64,000 nt of DNA from Bryobacteraceae bacterium (GCA_019752335.1 JAIEMJ010000038.1:62001-126000); one strand, 5' to 3'. Positions 37,307-46,851 are shown, counted from the first letter of the stretch. Numbers and translations are program-made. The notes: generated by a model from the sequence alone, not told the origin.

Positions 37307-39673
37307 CTACTCAGACGTAGCCGCGGGCGCCGAGCCCTTCACGTGCTTGTCGAACCAACTCACCATCTCCCACAGCGTATGCTCGATGCTCTCCTTCGCG
37401 GCGTAGCCGTGGGCCTCGTGCGGAAGGATGGTTAGGCGCGCCGTCCCGCCGTTACCGCGCACCGCCTGGTACATACGCTCGCTCTGAATCGGGAAGGTGC
37501 CTTGGTTATTGTCCGCCTCGCCGTGGATGAAGAGGATCGGCTCCTTGATTTTCTGCGCCACCATGAACGGCGACATCGCCATATAGACTTCCGGCGCTTC
37601 CCACAGCGTCCGGCGTTCACTTTGGAAGCCAAACGGCGTCAGTGTGCGATTATAAGCGCCGCTGCGGGCGATGCCGGCGCGAAAGAGGTCAGAGTGCGCG
37701 AGTAAGTTGGCCGTCATAAAAGCGCCGTAGCTGTGGCCGCCGACGCCCACCCGCGTGGGATCAATCACGCCCATCTCCGCGGCCTTATCGATCGCCGCCT
37801 TCGCGGAGGCGACGATCTGCGCGACGTAGGTATTGTTCACCGTCTCCGGATCGCCCACCACCGGCATGGCGGCGTCATCCAAAATGGCGTAGCCGCGCAG
37901 CAGGAAGAAGAGATGCGACATGCCGCCGATCATCGTGAAGCGGTTGGTGGAGCCGCTCACCTGGCCCGCTGTTTCGGGATCGTTGTACTCGCGCGGATAC
38001 GCCCACACCACGGCGGGCAGGCGCGTGCCGGGCTTGTAGCCGGGCGGCAGATAGAGCGTGAAGGAGAGCGGCACGCCGTCCGGACGCTGATACGTCACTA
38101 ACTGCTTGGTGATGCCGCGCAGGCTGGGGGCCGGGTCCGGGAAGCTGGTCACCGCTACCGTCTTGCCGGCTTCGCGAATGAAGTAATTCGGCGGCGCGGT
38201 GGGGCTCTCGCTACGAATCAGCAGCCGGTCACCAGTTTCGTCCAACACCCCCACGACGCTTTCGTACTTACCGGGCGCGCTTTCGAAGAGGCGCTGCGCC
38301 TTGGCCGTGGCCAGGTCAAAACGGTCCAGAAACGGGCGATCGCCTTGCGGCGTGGCGCCCGTGCCGATCAGCAATAACTTACCGCCGGCTTCCAAAATCA
38401 CGCCGTCGTCTTGTTTCATGACCGGCGCGCCGGGGTCTTTATAACGATCTTGAATATTGCGGCTGAAGAGTAACTTCGGCGCGCCTTCGTTTACCAGAAA
38501 CGTCCGCTGCCAACGCCGGTCGCGGTCGAAGTCAGAAACCAGGAAGCCTTTACCCTTGGCGAAGAATTGTAAGTTCGTCAGACGATGCTCGGTCTTGGTG
38601 AGTGGCGCGGGCGCCATGCGCGTCAACGGACGGTAGGCCATCAGTTGATCGCGATGCGGCACCTTTTCCTTGGGATTTCCCCCGTCCAGGGCCTGCACCC
38701 ACACCAGCATGCCAGGTTCGCTGGGATGCCAACGCACCTGGCGCGCGCCGGCGATGACGCCACCGATGGGGACGCGCTCCGCCAGCGGCAATTTCGCCAC
38801 CGTATACACCAGCGCCCCTTTCGTCGTCACTACGTCAATCTGCTTGGGGAATTCGTTGGCGTCGTGTAAGTAGCTATAGGGCTTCAGCAGCCGCGTCACC
38901 AGTAAGTGCTGGCCATCGGGCGACGGCGTGACGTTCAGAAACATATCCGGCGCGCCGCTCGGCGTGGCGACGCCAGTGACAGTGTCGACCAACAATAATT
39001 GCGCGCGGCCATAATAATCGAACAAGGCTTCGTCGTGGGGGCTGTGCAACGCATCGGGATTCGTGCGCACCGGCCCCGCCTTGCCGCCGGACTCCTGGGA
39101 AATGGGCCCCAGCGGCGCCGCCGCATCGCGGGGCGCGGCGCCACGGTTGGCCGGGATCGCCTTCACCAGCAGCGTCCGATGGTCCGGCATCCAGTCAATC
39201 GGATTGCCCATGGCGGCATTCACCGCGACATTCAGCTTCTTGGCCTTGCCGGTCGCCACGCTTACCACCCAGAGTTCGGTGCCACTGTTCGTCGCATTCG
39301 TCACGGCGATGGACTGGCCGTTTGTACTCCAGACGGGCGTACCCAACCGGGCGTTGGCCAGCAGCGTTACCGGCATGTCGGCGCCGCTGGGCAACTGCTT
39401 CAACGTGACGCCGGTGCCATAGGCCGTCAGCCGCGGGCCGTTGGCCAAGGGGTCAATCCGGTAGCCGGCCAGGCGCAACATCGGCTTCGAGAGGTCAGCG
39501 ATGGTGGGGTGGACCACGGAATCGATCAGCGCAACGTGGGTCCGCGTGGGGCTCAGCGACAGGGTGGGCAGGCGGCGGGCATGCAGGACGTCAAGGATTT
39601 CCGGCGGTGGCGTGCGGTACTGGGCTACCGCCAGCGGGACAAGAGCAAGAGCAACGACGAGGATGGAGCGCAT
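37307..39673 (-). CDS. Exported S9-family prolyl-oligopeptidase-like peptidase
   Basis: 788 residues with a signal peptide (MRSILVVALALVPLAVAQ). A beta-propeller occupies most of the N-terminal half (ARLGTPVWSTNGQSIAVTNA, LFLNVTPSPDGQHLLVTRLL style blades). The C-terminal hydrolase has the nucleophile in VGVGGHSYGAFMTANLLA, the acid in HGEADNNQGTFPIQS and the histidine in LPHEAHGYAA, so the catalytic triad is complete. The architecture resembles the S9C/S9D glutamyl-endopeptidase-like group. Probably a periplasmic or secreted peptidase for nutrient scavenging. Monocistronic: 64 bases separate its start from the divergent esterase, and tRNA-Val lies at its 3' side. Confidence 0.92.
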   Translation of the reverse strand: MRSILVVALALVPLAVAQYRTPPPEILDVLHARRLPTLSLSPTRTHVALIDSVVHPTIADLSKPMLRLAGYRIDPLANGPRLTAYGTGVTLKQLPSGADMPVTLLANARLGTPVWSTNGQSIAVTNATNSGTELWVVSVATGKAKKLNVAVNAAMGNPIDWMPDHRTLLVKAIPANRGAAPRDAAAPLGPISQESGGKAGPVRTNPDALHSPHDEALFDYYGRAQLLLVDTVTGVATPSGAPDMFLNVTPSPDGQHLLVTRLLKPYSYLHDANEFPKQIDVVTTKGALVYTVAKLPLAERVPIGGVIAGARQVRWHPSEPGMLVWVQALDGGNPKEKVPHRDQLMAYRPLTRMAPAPLTKTEHRLTNLQFFAKGKGFLVSDFDRDRRWQRTFLVNEGAPKLLFSRNIQDRYKDPGAPVMKQDDGVILEAGGKLLLIGTGATPQGDRPFLDRFDLATAKAQRLFESAPGKYESVVGVLDETGDRLLIRSESPTAPPNYFIREAGKTVAVTSFPDPAPSLRGITKQLVTYQRPDGVPLSFTLYLPPGYKPGTRLPAVVWAYPREYNDPETAGQVSGSTNRFTMIGGMSHLFFLLRGYAILDDAAMPVVGDPETVNNTYVAQIVASAKAAIDKAAEMGVIDPTRVGVGGHSYGAFMTANLLAHSDLFRAGIARSGAYNRTLTPFGFQSERRTLWEAPEVYMAMSPFMVAQKIKEPILFIHGEADNNQGTFPIQSERMYQAVRGNGGTARLTILPHEAHGYAAKESIEHTLWEMVSWFDKHVKGSAPAATSE

Positions 39674-39737
39674 TCTTTAGAGAGTAACTCAACTCTCGGA
39701 GTTCCCCGCAACTCGGTCAAGCGGTAAACTGTGCATT

Positions 39738-41420
39738 ATGCTCCGCTATCTGCTGACGCTCACCCTACCTGTCTGCCTGTTGGCGCAACGCGTCGAGGTC
39801 CGCCACACCCAGGCGCGGCCGCTGGATGGCCGCTTGATCGTGATTCTGGCGAATCACGACAAGTCCGAACCGCGCTTCCAGGTATCGCCCGACACCGCCG
39901 AGGCGCCGGCGATCTTCGGCGTCGACGTCGATGGCTGGCGCGCGGGACAACCCGCTACGGTTGACGCCAAGACCTTCGGCTTTCCCGCCAAGTCCCTGGC
40001 CCAGCTTCCGGCGGGCACTTACTACCTACAGGCCGTCCTGCATAAATACGAAACGTTCCGCCTCGCCGACGGCCGTGTCTTGAAGTTACCCATGGACCGC
40101 GGGGAAGGCCAGCAGTGGAGCCGGGCGCCCGGCAACTTACTCAGCAAACCCCGCCGGATTGAGTGGACGCCCGGGGCCGCGCTGCAAGTGACGCTCGACG
40201 GCGAAATTCCGCCGATTCCGCCGCCGGCCGACACCAAATACGTCAAGCACATTCGCATCCAAAGCGAACGCCTGAGTAAGTTCTGGGGCCGCCCGATGCA
40301 CGTGGGCGCCGTCGTCCTGCTGCCCGAAGGTTGGGATACGCACCCGCAAGCCCGCTATCCGCTCGCCGTTTTTCACGGCCATTTTCCGGCTACCATCGGC
40401 AGTTGGCGCGAGACGCCGCCGGACGATAATTTAAAGCCGGATTACTCCGAACGCTTTCACTTAGCCGGCTACAATCGCATTCAACAGCAAATGGCTTACG
40501 ATTTCTACAAGGAATGGACCGGCTCCGGTTTTCCGCGCGTCATCGCTATCGAAATTCAGCACGCGAATCCTTTTTATGATGATAGCTACGCCGTCAATTC
40601 CGCGAATTTAGGCCCCTACGGCGATGCGCTGACTTACGAATTGATCCCCTACATCGAAAAGACTTTTCGTGGACTGGGAGAAGGCTGGGCGCGTGCCTTG
40701 TACGGGGGCTCCACCGGAGGCTGGGAGGCGCTGGCCGTGCAGATCTTCTATCCCGACGAATACAACGCCGCCTATGGCGCGTGCCCCGATCCCATCGATT
40801 TCCGCGCCTTTACGACGATTGACCTTTACGGCCACAAGAACGCTTACTTCATGGACAGCCGCCTCAAACGCACGCCTCGCCCAGGCAAACGCAATTACCT
40901 CGGCGAGATCTCGGCCACCCAGGAGGAGATGAACCACTGGGAGTTAGTGCTCGGTACCAAGTCCCGCTCCGGCCAGCAGAACGACATCTGGGAAGCTGTC
41001 TATTCGCCCGCCGGCCCGGACGGCTATCCGGCACGGATCTTCGACAAAATGACCGGCGAGATCGACAAGAAGGTCGCCGGGTATTGGCGCGAACACTTCG
41101 ACTTAGGCCACATCCTCCGGCGCGACTGGAATAAAGGTCTTGGCGCCAAGTTACAAGGAAAATTGAATATCTACTGCGGCGACATGGATAACTTTTACTT
41201 GAATAACGCCGTCTATCTCGTCGAGGATTTTCTGAGGACGACCAACTATGGCGGCGAAATCACCTATGGCGACCGCGCGGAGCACTGCTGGAACGGCGAT
41301 CCCACCCGTCCCAACGCTTACTCGCGTTTGCGCTACCACCAGATGTTCATCCCCAAGTTCGTGGAGCGCATCCTCACCAGTGCGCCCGTCGGCGCGGACT
41401 TGACGAGTTGGCGCTATTGA
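39738..41420 (+). CDS. Exported alpha/beta-hydrolase (esterase-D-like)
   Basis: 560 residues with a signal peptide (MLRYLLTLTLPVCLLAQ). The N-terminal ~150 residues form a beta-rich domain (VEVRHTQARPLDGRLIVILA). A putative-esterase core follows: PLAVFHGHFPATIGSWRE, GSGFPRVIAIEIQHANPFYD, the nucleophile in RALYGGSTGGWEALA and the late GDRAEHCWNG, where the histidine may complete the triad. The fold is close to feruloyl/acetyl esterases. It probably acts on plant-derived or microbial esters outside the cytoplasm. It is translationally coupled to the MerB-like gene through a four-base overlap. Confidence 0.85.
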   Translation: MLRYLLTLTLPVCLLAQRVEVRHTQARPLDGRLIVILANHDKSEPRFQVSPDTAEAPAIFGVDVDGWRAGQPATVDAKTFGFPAKSLAQLPAGTYYLQAVLHKYETFRLADGRVLKLPMDRGEGQQWSRAPGNLLSKPRRIEWTPGAALQVTLDGEIPPIPPPADTKYVKHIRIQSERLSKFWGRPMHVGAVVLLPEGWDTHPQARYPLAVFHGHFPATIGSWRETPPDDNLKPDYSERFHLAGYNRIQQQMAYDFYKEWTGSGFPRVIAIEIQHANPFYDDSYAVNSANLGPYGDALTYELIPYIEKTFRGLGEGWARALYGGSTGGWEALAVQIFYPDEYNAAYGACPDPIDFRAFTTIDLYGHKNAYFMDSRLKRTPRPGKRNYLGEISATQEEMNHWELVLGTKSRSGQQNDIWEAVYSPAGPDGYPARIFDKMTGEIDKKVAGYWREHFDLGHILRRDWNKGLGAKLQGKLNIYCGDMDNFYLNNAVYLVEDFLRTTNYGGEITYGDRAEHCWNGDPTRPNAYSRLRYHQMFIPKFVERILTSAPVGADLTSWRY

Positions 41421-42091
41421 CACGAGTCCACCATGAACTGATCCGGGGCCTGATCGATGCGGGCCGCTGTCCGTCCAACGCCGAAGTCGCCGCCGCGTTG
41501 GGCATGGACGACGCCAGCGTAGAGACCGCCCTGCGCGACTTGGCGGCTATCCACGGCTTGGTGCTGCATCCGCATATCTGCGCGCCGTGGTTGATCCATC
41601 CCTTTTCCTTGACGCCGTCGCCGCATTGGGTGACGAACGGGAAGTACTCGTGGTGGGCGCCTTGCTTGTGGTGCGCCTGTGGAGTCGCCACCTTAGTGGG
41701 CGGCGCCGTGCAGATTCATACGCGCTATGAAGGTGAGAGCGAGCCCCTGGTGATCGATCTTGAGGACGGCGTCCCCGCTGGCAGTACGGACATCTTCATC
41801 CACTTCGCGATTCCGCCCGCTCGCGCCTGGGACAACGTGCATCAGCACTGCTCGATGGTGCTGCCGTTCCGCTCGGCCGACGCCATCGGCGCCTGGTGCG
41901 CTCGTCATGGATTCACCCAGGGCCAGGCCGTGCCGTTGGCGCAGACCGCGCTACTGGCTCGCCGCTGGTACGGGACTCACGCCAGTCCGCAATGGCGCAA
42001 GTGGACCGTGGCCGAGGCGCAAGCCATCTTCACTGCGGCCGGGCTGACCACCGATTTCTGGCGCCTGGAGCCACGGGAAGGCCAGTTTTAG
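41417..42091 (+). CDS. Alkylmercury lyase (MerB)-like protein lacking the catalytic aspartate
   Basis: Start TTG 41417 overlaps the esterase TGA as TTGA; an in-frame TTG at 41408 is an alternative. About 224 residues: an N-terminal winged-helix-like part (GRCPSNAEVAAALGMDDASV), then the MerB domain. Of the MerB active-site residues (Cys96, Asp99, Cys159 in plasmid R831b MerB), the first cysteine is present in LWCACG, but the Asp position is Gly. The second cysteine is present in VHQHCSMVLPFRS. The C-terminal WYGTHASPQWRKWT and FTAAGLTTDFW are typical of the family. No merA, merR or merT is nearby, so organomercurial cleavage is doubtful; a related C-S, thiol or metal chemistry is possible. 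Confidence 0.8.
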   Translation: MTRVHHELIRGLIDAGRCPSNAEVAAALGMDDASVETALRDLAAIHGLVLHPHICAPWLIHPFSLTPSPHWVTNGKYSWWAPCLWCACGVATLVGGAVQIHTRYEGESEPLVIDLEDGVPAGSTDIFIHFAIPPARAWDNVHQHCSMVLPFRSADAIGAWCARHGFTQGQAVPLAQTALLARRWYGTHASPQWRKWTVAEAQAIFTAAGLTTDFWRLEPREGQF

Positions 42092-42133
42092 GGGCGATGA
42101 GCCAAATTGCCGTGCGTCTTCGCGTAAACGGAT

Positions 42134-43012
42134 ATGAAGATGAAAACGGTAATGCTCTCTCTGTGCAGCCTCCCGCTGCTCTCCGCGGATCTGCTGCCGC
42201 TCGCCACCGGAAACCAATGGACCTACCGCCTCAGCGACGGCACCTCGCGCTCCATCTCCGTGGGGTTACCGCTCGCCGCCGGCGGCCGCGTCTATTACCG
42301 CGTAAACGGTTATGCCGCCGTACCGCTTTGGCTGCGTACCGACGCCAAAGCCATTTATTTTTATGACGATGAGACGGAGCGGGACCAGGAACTGCTGCGG
42401 TTCGCGACTGGCCCTTCCACCACGATGATCTCGGGCTGCGAGCAGTCCGCGGAATCAGCGCGGGCGGAAGAGCCGTACCAGGGCCCGGCGGGGCGATTTG
42501 AGAGCCCGTTGCGTGTGCAGTTCCGCCCGTTGGCCTGCCGCGACGTGGGCTTCGAGAGCGACGTCTATCTCGACAACATCGGGCTGGCGAGACGCGTGGA
42601 ATCCACCCTGGCGGGGCTGCGGACCATGGAGTTGACCTACGCCAAAGTCGGCGCGTTGACCCTGGAGCCAGGCCGCAAGACTACTCTCTCCCTCGCCCTC
42701 GAGCCGGACCTGAAAGCGACCCTGCGCTTAACGGTAGCCGACGGCGAGGCCCTGCGCCTCGCCTTCAATTCATCGCAGCGCTATGATCTGGCGATTCGCG
42801 ATACGAACGGCGTGCTCGTCTACTTGTGGTCCGCCACGGCGATCTTCCTACCCGTCACCGGCACCGAAGTATTCGGCGGCACTCGCACGTGGCAGATCGA
42901 TACGAAAGCGGCCGGCTTGCTGCCCGGCCAATATCAGGTGGAAGCGTGGATCACCCATACGGGCGACCGCAAGCTGACGGTGATCACTCCGCTGACCGTG
43001 CCGCCCAACTAA
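42134..43012 (+). CDS. Secreted protein with BsuPI-type proteinase-inhibitor domain
   Basis: 292 residues with a signal peptide (MKMKTVMLSLCSLPLLSAD). The N-terminal half is beta-rich (LPLATGNQWTYRLSDGTSRS, VYYRVNGYAAVPLWLRTDAK). The C-terminal ~110 residues match the BsuPI/intracellular proteinase inhibitor domain: LTVADGEALRLAFNSSQRYD, LAIRDTNGVLVYLWSAT and LLPGQYQVEAWITHTG. The domain adopts an Ig-like fold and is known as a serine protease inhibitor in Bacillus; here it is exported, and the physiological target is unknown. The neighbouring S9 peptidase and esterases make a protective role conceivable. The stop overlaps the convergent DUF1801 gene by four bases. Confidence 0.72.
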   Translation: MKMKTVMLSLCSLPLLSADLLPLATGNQWTYRLSDGTSRSISVGLPLAAGGRVYYRVNGYAAVPLWLRTDAKAIYFYDDETERDQELLRFATGPSTTMISGCEQSAESARAEEPYQGPAGRFESPLRVQFRPLACRDVGFESDVYLDNIGLARRVESTLAGLRTMELTYAKVGALTLEPGRKTTLSLALEPDLKATLRLTVADGEALRLAFNSSQRYDLAIRDTNGVLVYLWSATAIFLPVTGTEVFGGTRTWQIDTKAAGLLPGQYQVEAWITHTGDRKLTVITPLTVPPN

Positions 43013-43461
43013 CCTGGACGCCGGGGCCGCTGCTTCGCCGATACGGACTTGATGACCACCCGCGCCTGGCCCGACGCGGGAAAAGGAACTTTGGCTAGCT
43101 TGACCGCCGCCACCATCAGTTCCTTCACCCGCGGGTCGTCCAGCAGTGTGGCTTTCTCCAGTACAATGTGCCGCATCGTACTGCCGCTGCCTTTCAATAA
43201 ACCATGCGGATCCGGCAATTGCTTCGCTTGAGCAAAGAAGAGGCTCACCCAACGCGGATAGAGCGCGAGGGAGAAGATCGCCTCCGACGCTCGTTCCGAG
43301 GGGGCGAAGGCGATGGCCAGGGCATTGTAGTTGTCGTAGACTAGCGCGGTGGCCGTGGGATAGCGCCGGTGCATCTTGGCGAGCGCTTTCCGGGCCAGGG
43401 CGGCAACCTCCGGGGTGAAGGCATCCAGGAATCCGTCGAGCTGTTGTTGAGCGGCCAGCAT
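43009..43461 (-). CDS. DUF1801 (YdhG-like) protein
   Basis: 150 residues, cytoplasmic. The domain is recognisable from DGFLDAFTPEVAALARKALA, YDNYNALAIAFAPSERASEA, LALYPRWVSLFF, LLKGSGSTMRHIVLEKATLL and DDPRVKELMVAAVKLA. Such small alpha/beta proteins occur in many soil bacteria, and their function is unknown. The C-terminal KSVSAKQRPRRPG is basic. It converges with the BsuPI gene, their stops overlapping by four bases. The 50 bases upstream separate it from the secreted gene at 43512. Confidence 0.85.
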   Translation of the reverse strand: MLAAQQQLDGFLDAFTPEVAALARKALAKMHRRYPTATALVYDNYNALAIAFAPSERASEAIFSLALYPRWVSLFFAQAKQLPDPHGLLKGSGSTMRHIVLEKATLLDDPRVKELMVAAVKLAKVPFPASGQARVVIKSVSAKQRPRRPG

Positions 43462-43511
43462 AGCTCTTATTCTACGGCCAGTTGCGGTTGCCGGCGCTCA
43501 ACTCCTAACGC

Positions 43512-44165
43512 TTACCGCGGAATCATCTGGGTACTCTCCACTATCAACTTCACACCCTCAAGCCGTAATTTCGCCAGCAGGCTGCCGCCGGTGACTAGGG
43601 GTAATCGGCCTTCCATCGCTACTAAGTCCAACTGTGGTGAGCCCTGCTTTGCCGTGCCCTCTGGGAGCGATAAGCCCCGTTCCCAGGAATCTGTATCCAG
43701 TCGCCGCAGTCGCTGCTCTCGCAGCAGGAAGTAAGCGTCCAAGTGAGACTTACTCGCGCAAATACAAGGCGCCGGAAGATACCAAACGGTACCCGCTGGC
43801 GTCCGTAGTTGCCGTGGCGGTTGCACTTGGCCCTGATCCTGAAATACGAAATGCTCGAGCGTCGCCAACTTCCGGCCTCTGGGTACTCGCCAGATTCCCC
43901 CGTAAAGCGCGGCCAACTTCCGGGAAGCATCCGCCGGCTTTCCCATCCAAGCTTCCGGAAAGCAGAGCTGGGAATAATAATCGTCTCCGCCGATACGGGC
44001 GAAGCGCTCGAAGCGGATGGTGCCCCAAGTAATCTGGTACGCCCCGACGTCGGGGCGAAGCCGCGGGCTCACCACACACTGTCGCCGCAACCGGTTGACG
44101 TTCGCGGTTTCCTGCCCCCACATAACGACGGCGAAACACAGCCAGCCGCAGATTCTAAGCGCCAT
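43512..44165 (-). CDS. Small secreted protein of unknown function
   Basis: 217 residues from ATG 44165 (MALRICGWLCFAVVMWGQ, a signal peptide); a longer in-frame reading into pyrB would lack one. The mature part has four cysteines (RRQCVVSP, YSQLCFPEAW, PAPCICASKS) and is beta-rich (AYQITWGTIRFERFARIGGD, LATLEHFVFQDQGQVQ, LAKLRLEGVKLIVEST). No family is recognised. The start overlaps the pyrB stop by 11 bases on the same strand, so it is translated with pyrB, but no shared function is evident. Confidence 0.65.
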   Translation of the reverse strand: MALRICGWLCFAVVMWGQETANVNRLRRQCVVSPRLRPDVGAYQITWGTIRFERFARIGGDDYYSQLCFPEAWMGKPADASRKLAALYGGIWRVPRGRKLATLEHFVFQDQGQVQPPRQLRTPAGTVWYLPAPCICASKSHLDAYFLLREQRLRRLDTDSWERGLSLPEGTAKQGSPQLDLVAMEGRLPLVTGGSLLAKLRLEGVKLIVESTQMIPR

Positions 44166-45333
44166 AGTTCTTCTGGTGAAACGCACCGATCTTGCCGTCC
44201 ACGTCGAATAAGTGCGCCAGTAGAGCCGCACGGATCCACATCCCATTTCGCGCCTGCCGGAAATACATCGCGCGTGGGTCACTATCGATCTCGAACGGGA
44301 TTTCCTGATTGCGGGGAAACGGATGCAGAATGGGACAGTACTCCCGCATCTTGCTGAGTAACTCGGGATAGAGGGTGAACTGAGCGGCGTCAAAGGTTTC
44401 GAAAAAGCGGCGGTCGGCGTCCGTGTCATGCTCATGTTGGATGCGCGTCATGTAGAGCATATCCAGGCGGTTAATCACGTCGGGTAGGGAATGGGAATGC
44501 TCGATACCCACGCCCGCTTCTTCCAGGCGCGTCAACATATCGGCGTAGGGCGCCAGCTTGTCGTAATTCGGATAAATGAAATTGAACCGCACGCCGGGCC
44601 AGAGCGCGAGTAACGTGGTTAAGGAGCGCACGGTACGGCCACGGCCGACGTCGCCGCAGAAGCCGTAGGTTTTGTTTTCCAAGCCTTTATTCAGCTCAGG
44701 ATACCGCCGCCGGAGTGTATCAAAGCGCGATTGACGGGCATTGTCTTTCTGCGACGAAAATTCGAAAGTGCGCTGAATCGTATAAATGTCGAGAAGGGCC
44801 TGCGTAGGATGTTCATCGGCGCCGGAACCCGCGTTGACCACCGGCACACTCCGGCGGCCCTGCGACGCCAATTCGTTCATCAAATAGGCGCAGCTCTCGG
44901 CGAATTTAGCCATGTTGGAGCGCATGATCACCACGTCGAAGTAAGACGAGAACATGCGCATGGAATCGAGCGGACTCTCGCCCTTGAACTCGCTCGACGT
45001 GGTGGGGTCGCGAATCTCGTTGCAGGTCATCCCCAGGATCTGGCAGGCGGCCATGAAAGAGAGGAAGGTGCGCGTGGAGGCTTGCGTGAAGTAGAGCATG
45101 GCTCGTTTGTGCGACAGCAGGCCGGTGAGGAAGTCCTGCCCTTGCCGGTGCCGGGAGATCTGCCGGATCATGCTGGCGGTGGAGCACAAATGATTGAGCA
45201 TGTCGCGGTCGAACTGTTGGGCAAAGATGACGTGGGTGAGGCGTTCCTGCCGCTGGAAGTCAGCGGCCTTGGCCAGCACGGGACGGTTGATGAGAGATTC
45301 GTACTGCTCTGAGAAATCCGACGGAGTGATCAC
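44155..45333 (-). CDS. pyrB: Aspartate carbamoyltransferase, long form
   Basis: 392 residues against about 310 in E. coli. It condenses aspartate with carbamoyl phosphate in pyrimidine synthesis. Active-site segments are conserved: QASTRTFLSF (Phe replaces the second Arg of STRTR), FKGESPLDSMRM (80s-loop Lys), VIMRSN, GADEHPTQALLD, GRTVRSLT, MTRIQHE and ILHPFPRNQEIP. Extra length comes from about 35 residues at the N-terminus and an insertion of about 25-30 residues (SSQKDNARQSRF onward) just before GDVGRGRT in the second domain. No pyrI, pyrC or dihydroorotase-like partner is adjacent. It overlaps the small secreted gene downstream. The family is secure. Confidence 0.92.
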   Translation of the reverse strand: MITPSDFSEQYESLINRPVLAKAADFQRQERLTHVIFAQQFDRDMLNHLCSTASMIRQISRHRQGQDFLTGLLSHKRAMLYFTQASTRTFLSFMAACQILGMTCNEIRDPTTSSEFKGESPLDSMRMFSSYFDVVIMRSNMAKFAESCAYLMNELASQGRRSVPVVNAGSGADEHPTQALLDIYTIQRTFEFSSQKDNARQSRFDTLRRRYPELNKGLENKTYGFCGDVGRGRTVRSLTTLLALWPGVRFNFIYPNYDKLAPYADMLTRLEEAGVGIEHSHSLPDVINRLDMLYMTRIQHEHDTDADRRFFETFDAAQFTLYPELLSKMREYCPILHPFPRNQEIPFEIDSDPRAMYFRQARNGMWIRAALLAHLFDVDGKIGAFHQKNYGA

Positions 45334-45368
45334 TAGCTTTTATTCTAATGGCTTTAAGATAGAGAGGC

Positions 45369-45863
45369 ATGTGGCCAACCCTGCGGGACCAGTTTTCGAC
45401 GACGTTCATGTGCCTTTTTCTGGCCGCCTTCCTACCGTGGACGATGAGCTGGCAGTACCTCGATGTGCCCATCCTGGCCGCGCAAATGCTGATGGCGTTG
45501 CTGCTGCTGGGGCCCGTGGCGCGCGAGTTCGGCGTCTCGCGCGCGGCGCTATACGGCATCATCTTCGGCCTGGGCCTGCTGGCCATCGGCCTGGGCGTCT
45601 TCAGCCTTCATCAACGTATCCCGCCGCCGCCCTGGCCCTTGGCGCTGGGGTTGCTGGCGTTGCTGGCGGGCGCGAGTTTCCTGGTGAGCGTCGTCGGCGT
45701 GGTGGCGGACTACCGGATGAAGCTCACGGCCTGGGTTTTGTTGATCGGCTCCTACTGGCTGTTGGGCCGCGCGGCGACGAGCGAAACGCCGGTCCTCTTC
45801 GGGCTGGCCGCGCTTTGCACCGCCATCGGAGCTTGGCTGTATCGCCCGTGGCGTAGAATTTAG
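45369..45863 (+). CDS. Small integral membrane protein of unknown function
   Basis: 164 residues with about five or six hydrophobic segments: [90 protein letters not shown] and [16 protein letters not shown]. Charged residues are few, and no known transporter or enzyme motif is visible. It starts 35 bases from divergent pyrB and ends four bases before the hemB start, so it probably shares the hemB transcript. No function can be assigned. Confidence 0.65.
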   Translation: MWPTLRDQFSTTFMCLFLAAFLPWTMSWQYLDVPILAAQMLMALLLLGPVAREFGVSRAALYGIIFGLGLLAIGLGVFSLHQRIPPPPWPLALGLLALLAGASFLVSVVGVVADYRMKLTAWVLLIGSYWLLGRAATSETPVLFGLAALCTAIGAWLYRPWRRI

Positions 45864-45867
45864 AGGC

Positions 45868-46851
45868 ATGCCCTTTCCCGTTGATCGACTGCGGCGTTTG
45901 CGCGCTACTGAACCGCTCCGCCGGTTGGTGCGCGAAACCCACCTGGAGCCAGGCCAAAACATTTTGCCGCTTTTTGTCGTGCCCGGCAAAGGCATCCGAA
46001 AGCCGATCAGTTCGATGCCCGGCGTGGCGCAGACCTCCATTGACGAGACCGTTCGCGACTGTGAAGAGGCGCTGCGTTTGGGGCTAGGCGGCGTGATGCT
46101 CTTCGGCATTCCGGCCGAGAAAGACGAGCAGGCCTCCGGCGGCTACGATGAGCACGGCGTCGTGCAAGAGGCGATTCGGGCCATCAAGCGCGCCACTCCC
46201 GCGCTGATGGTGGTGACCGATGTGTGTAACTGCGAATATACTTCGCACGGCCATTGCGGCAAGGTGGTAGAGACGGCGCACGGCCCTGATGTCGACAACG
46301 ATGCGACGCTTAGCTGGCTGGCGGCGGCGGCCCTTTCGCACGCTCGCGCTGGCGCCGACATGGTGGCGCCCTCCGACATGATGGACGGGCGCGTGGGCCG
46401 CATCCGGTCTACGCTCGATGCCGCGGGCTACACGGAATTGCCGATCATGTCCTACGCGGCCAAGTTTGCTTCGGCTTACTACGGCCCGTTTCGCGAGGCA
46501 GCGGAGTCCGCGCCGCAGTTCGGCGATCGACGCAGTTATCAGATGGACCCCGCCAATGGCCGCGAAGCGTTGCGCGAGATGGAACTCGATGTGGCCGAAG
46601 GCGCTGACATCCTGATGGTGAAGCCGGCCGGCGCTTACCTGGATGTGATTCGCGCCGCGGCGGAGCGCTTCCCGCATCCGATTGCTGCTTACCAAGTAAG
46701 TGGAGAGTATAGCCAGATTCACGCGGCCGCGCGGCTGGGCTGGCTGGATCTCGAACGCACGATGCTCGAAAGCCTGATCGCGATTCGCCGCGCGGGGGCG
46801 AGAATCGTCATCACCTACTTCGCCAAGGACGTCGCACGCTTACTCGGATGA
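45868..46851 (+). CDS. hemB: Delta-aminolevulinic acid dehydratase (porphobilinogen synthase)
   Basis: 327 residues. HemB condenses two 5-aminolevulinate molecules to porphobilinogen for haem and cobalamin synthesis. The zinc-binding cysteines are in [17 protein letters not shown], so this is a Zn-type enzyme. The Schiff-base lysines are in [16 protein letters not shown] and [23 protein letters not shown] and [14 protein letters not shown] complete the signature. The small membrane-protein gene is four bases upstream and the YkgJ-family gene overlaps its stop by four bases, forming a three-gene unit. Confidence 0.97.
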   Translation: MPFPVDRLRRLRATEPLRRLVRETHLEPGQNILPLFVVPGKGIRKPISSMPGVAQTSIDETVRDCEEALRLGLGGVMLFGIPAEKDEQASGGYDEHGVVQEAIRAIKRATPALMVVTDVCNCEYTSHGHCGKVVETAHGPDVDNDATLSWLAAAALSHARAGADMVAPSDMMDGRVGRIRSTLDAAGYTELPIMSYAAKFASAYYGPFREAAESAPQFGDRRSYQMDPANGREALREMELDVAEGADILMVKPAGAYLDVIRAAAERFPHPIAAYQVSGEYSQIHAAARLGWLDLERTMLESLIAIRRAGARIVITYFAKDVARLLG

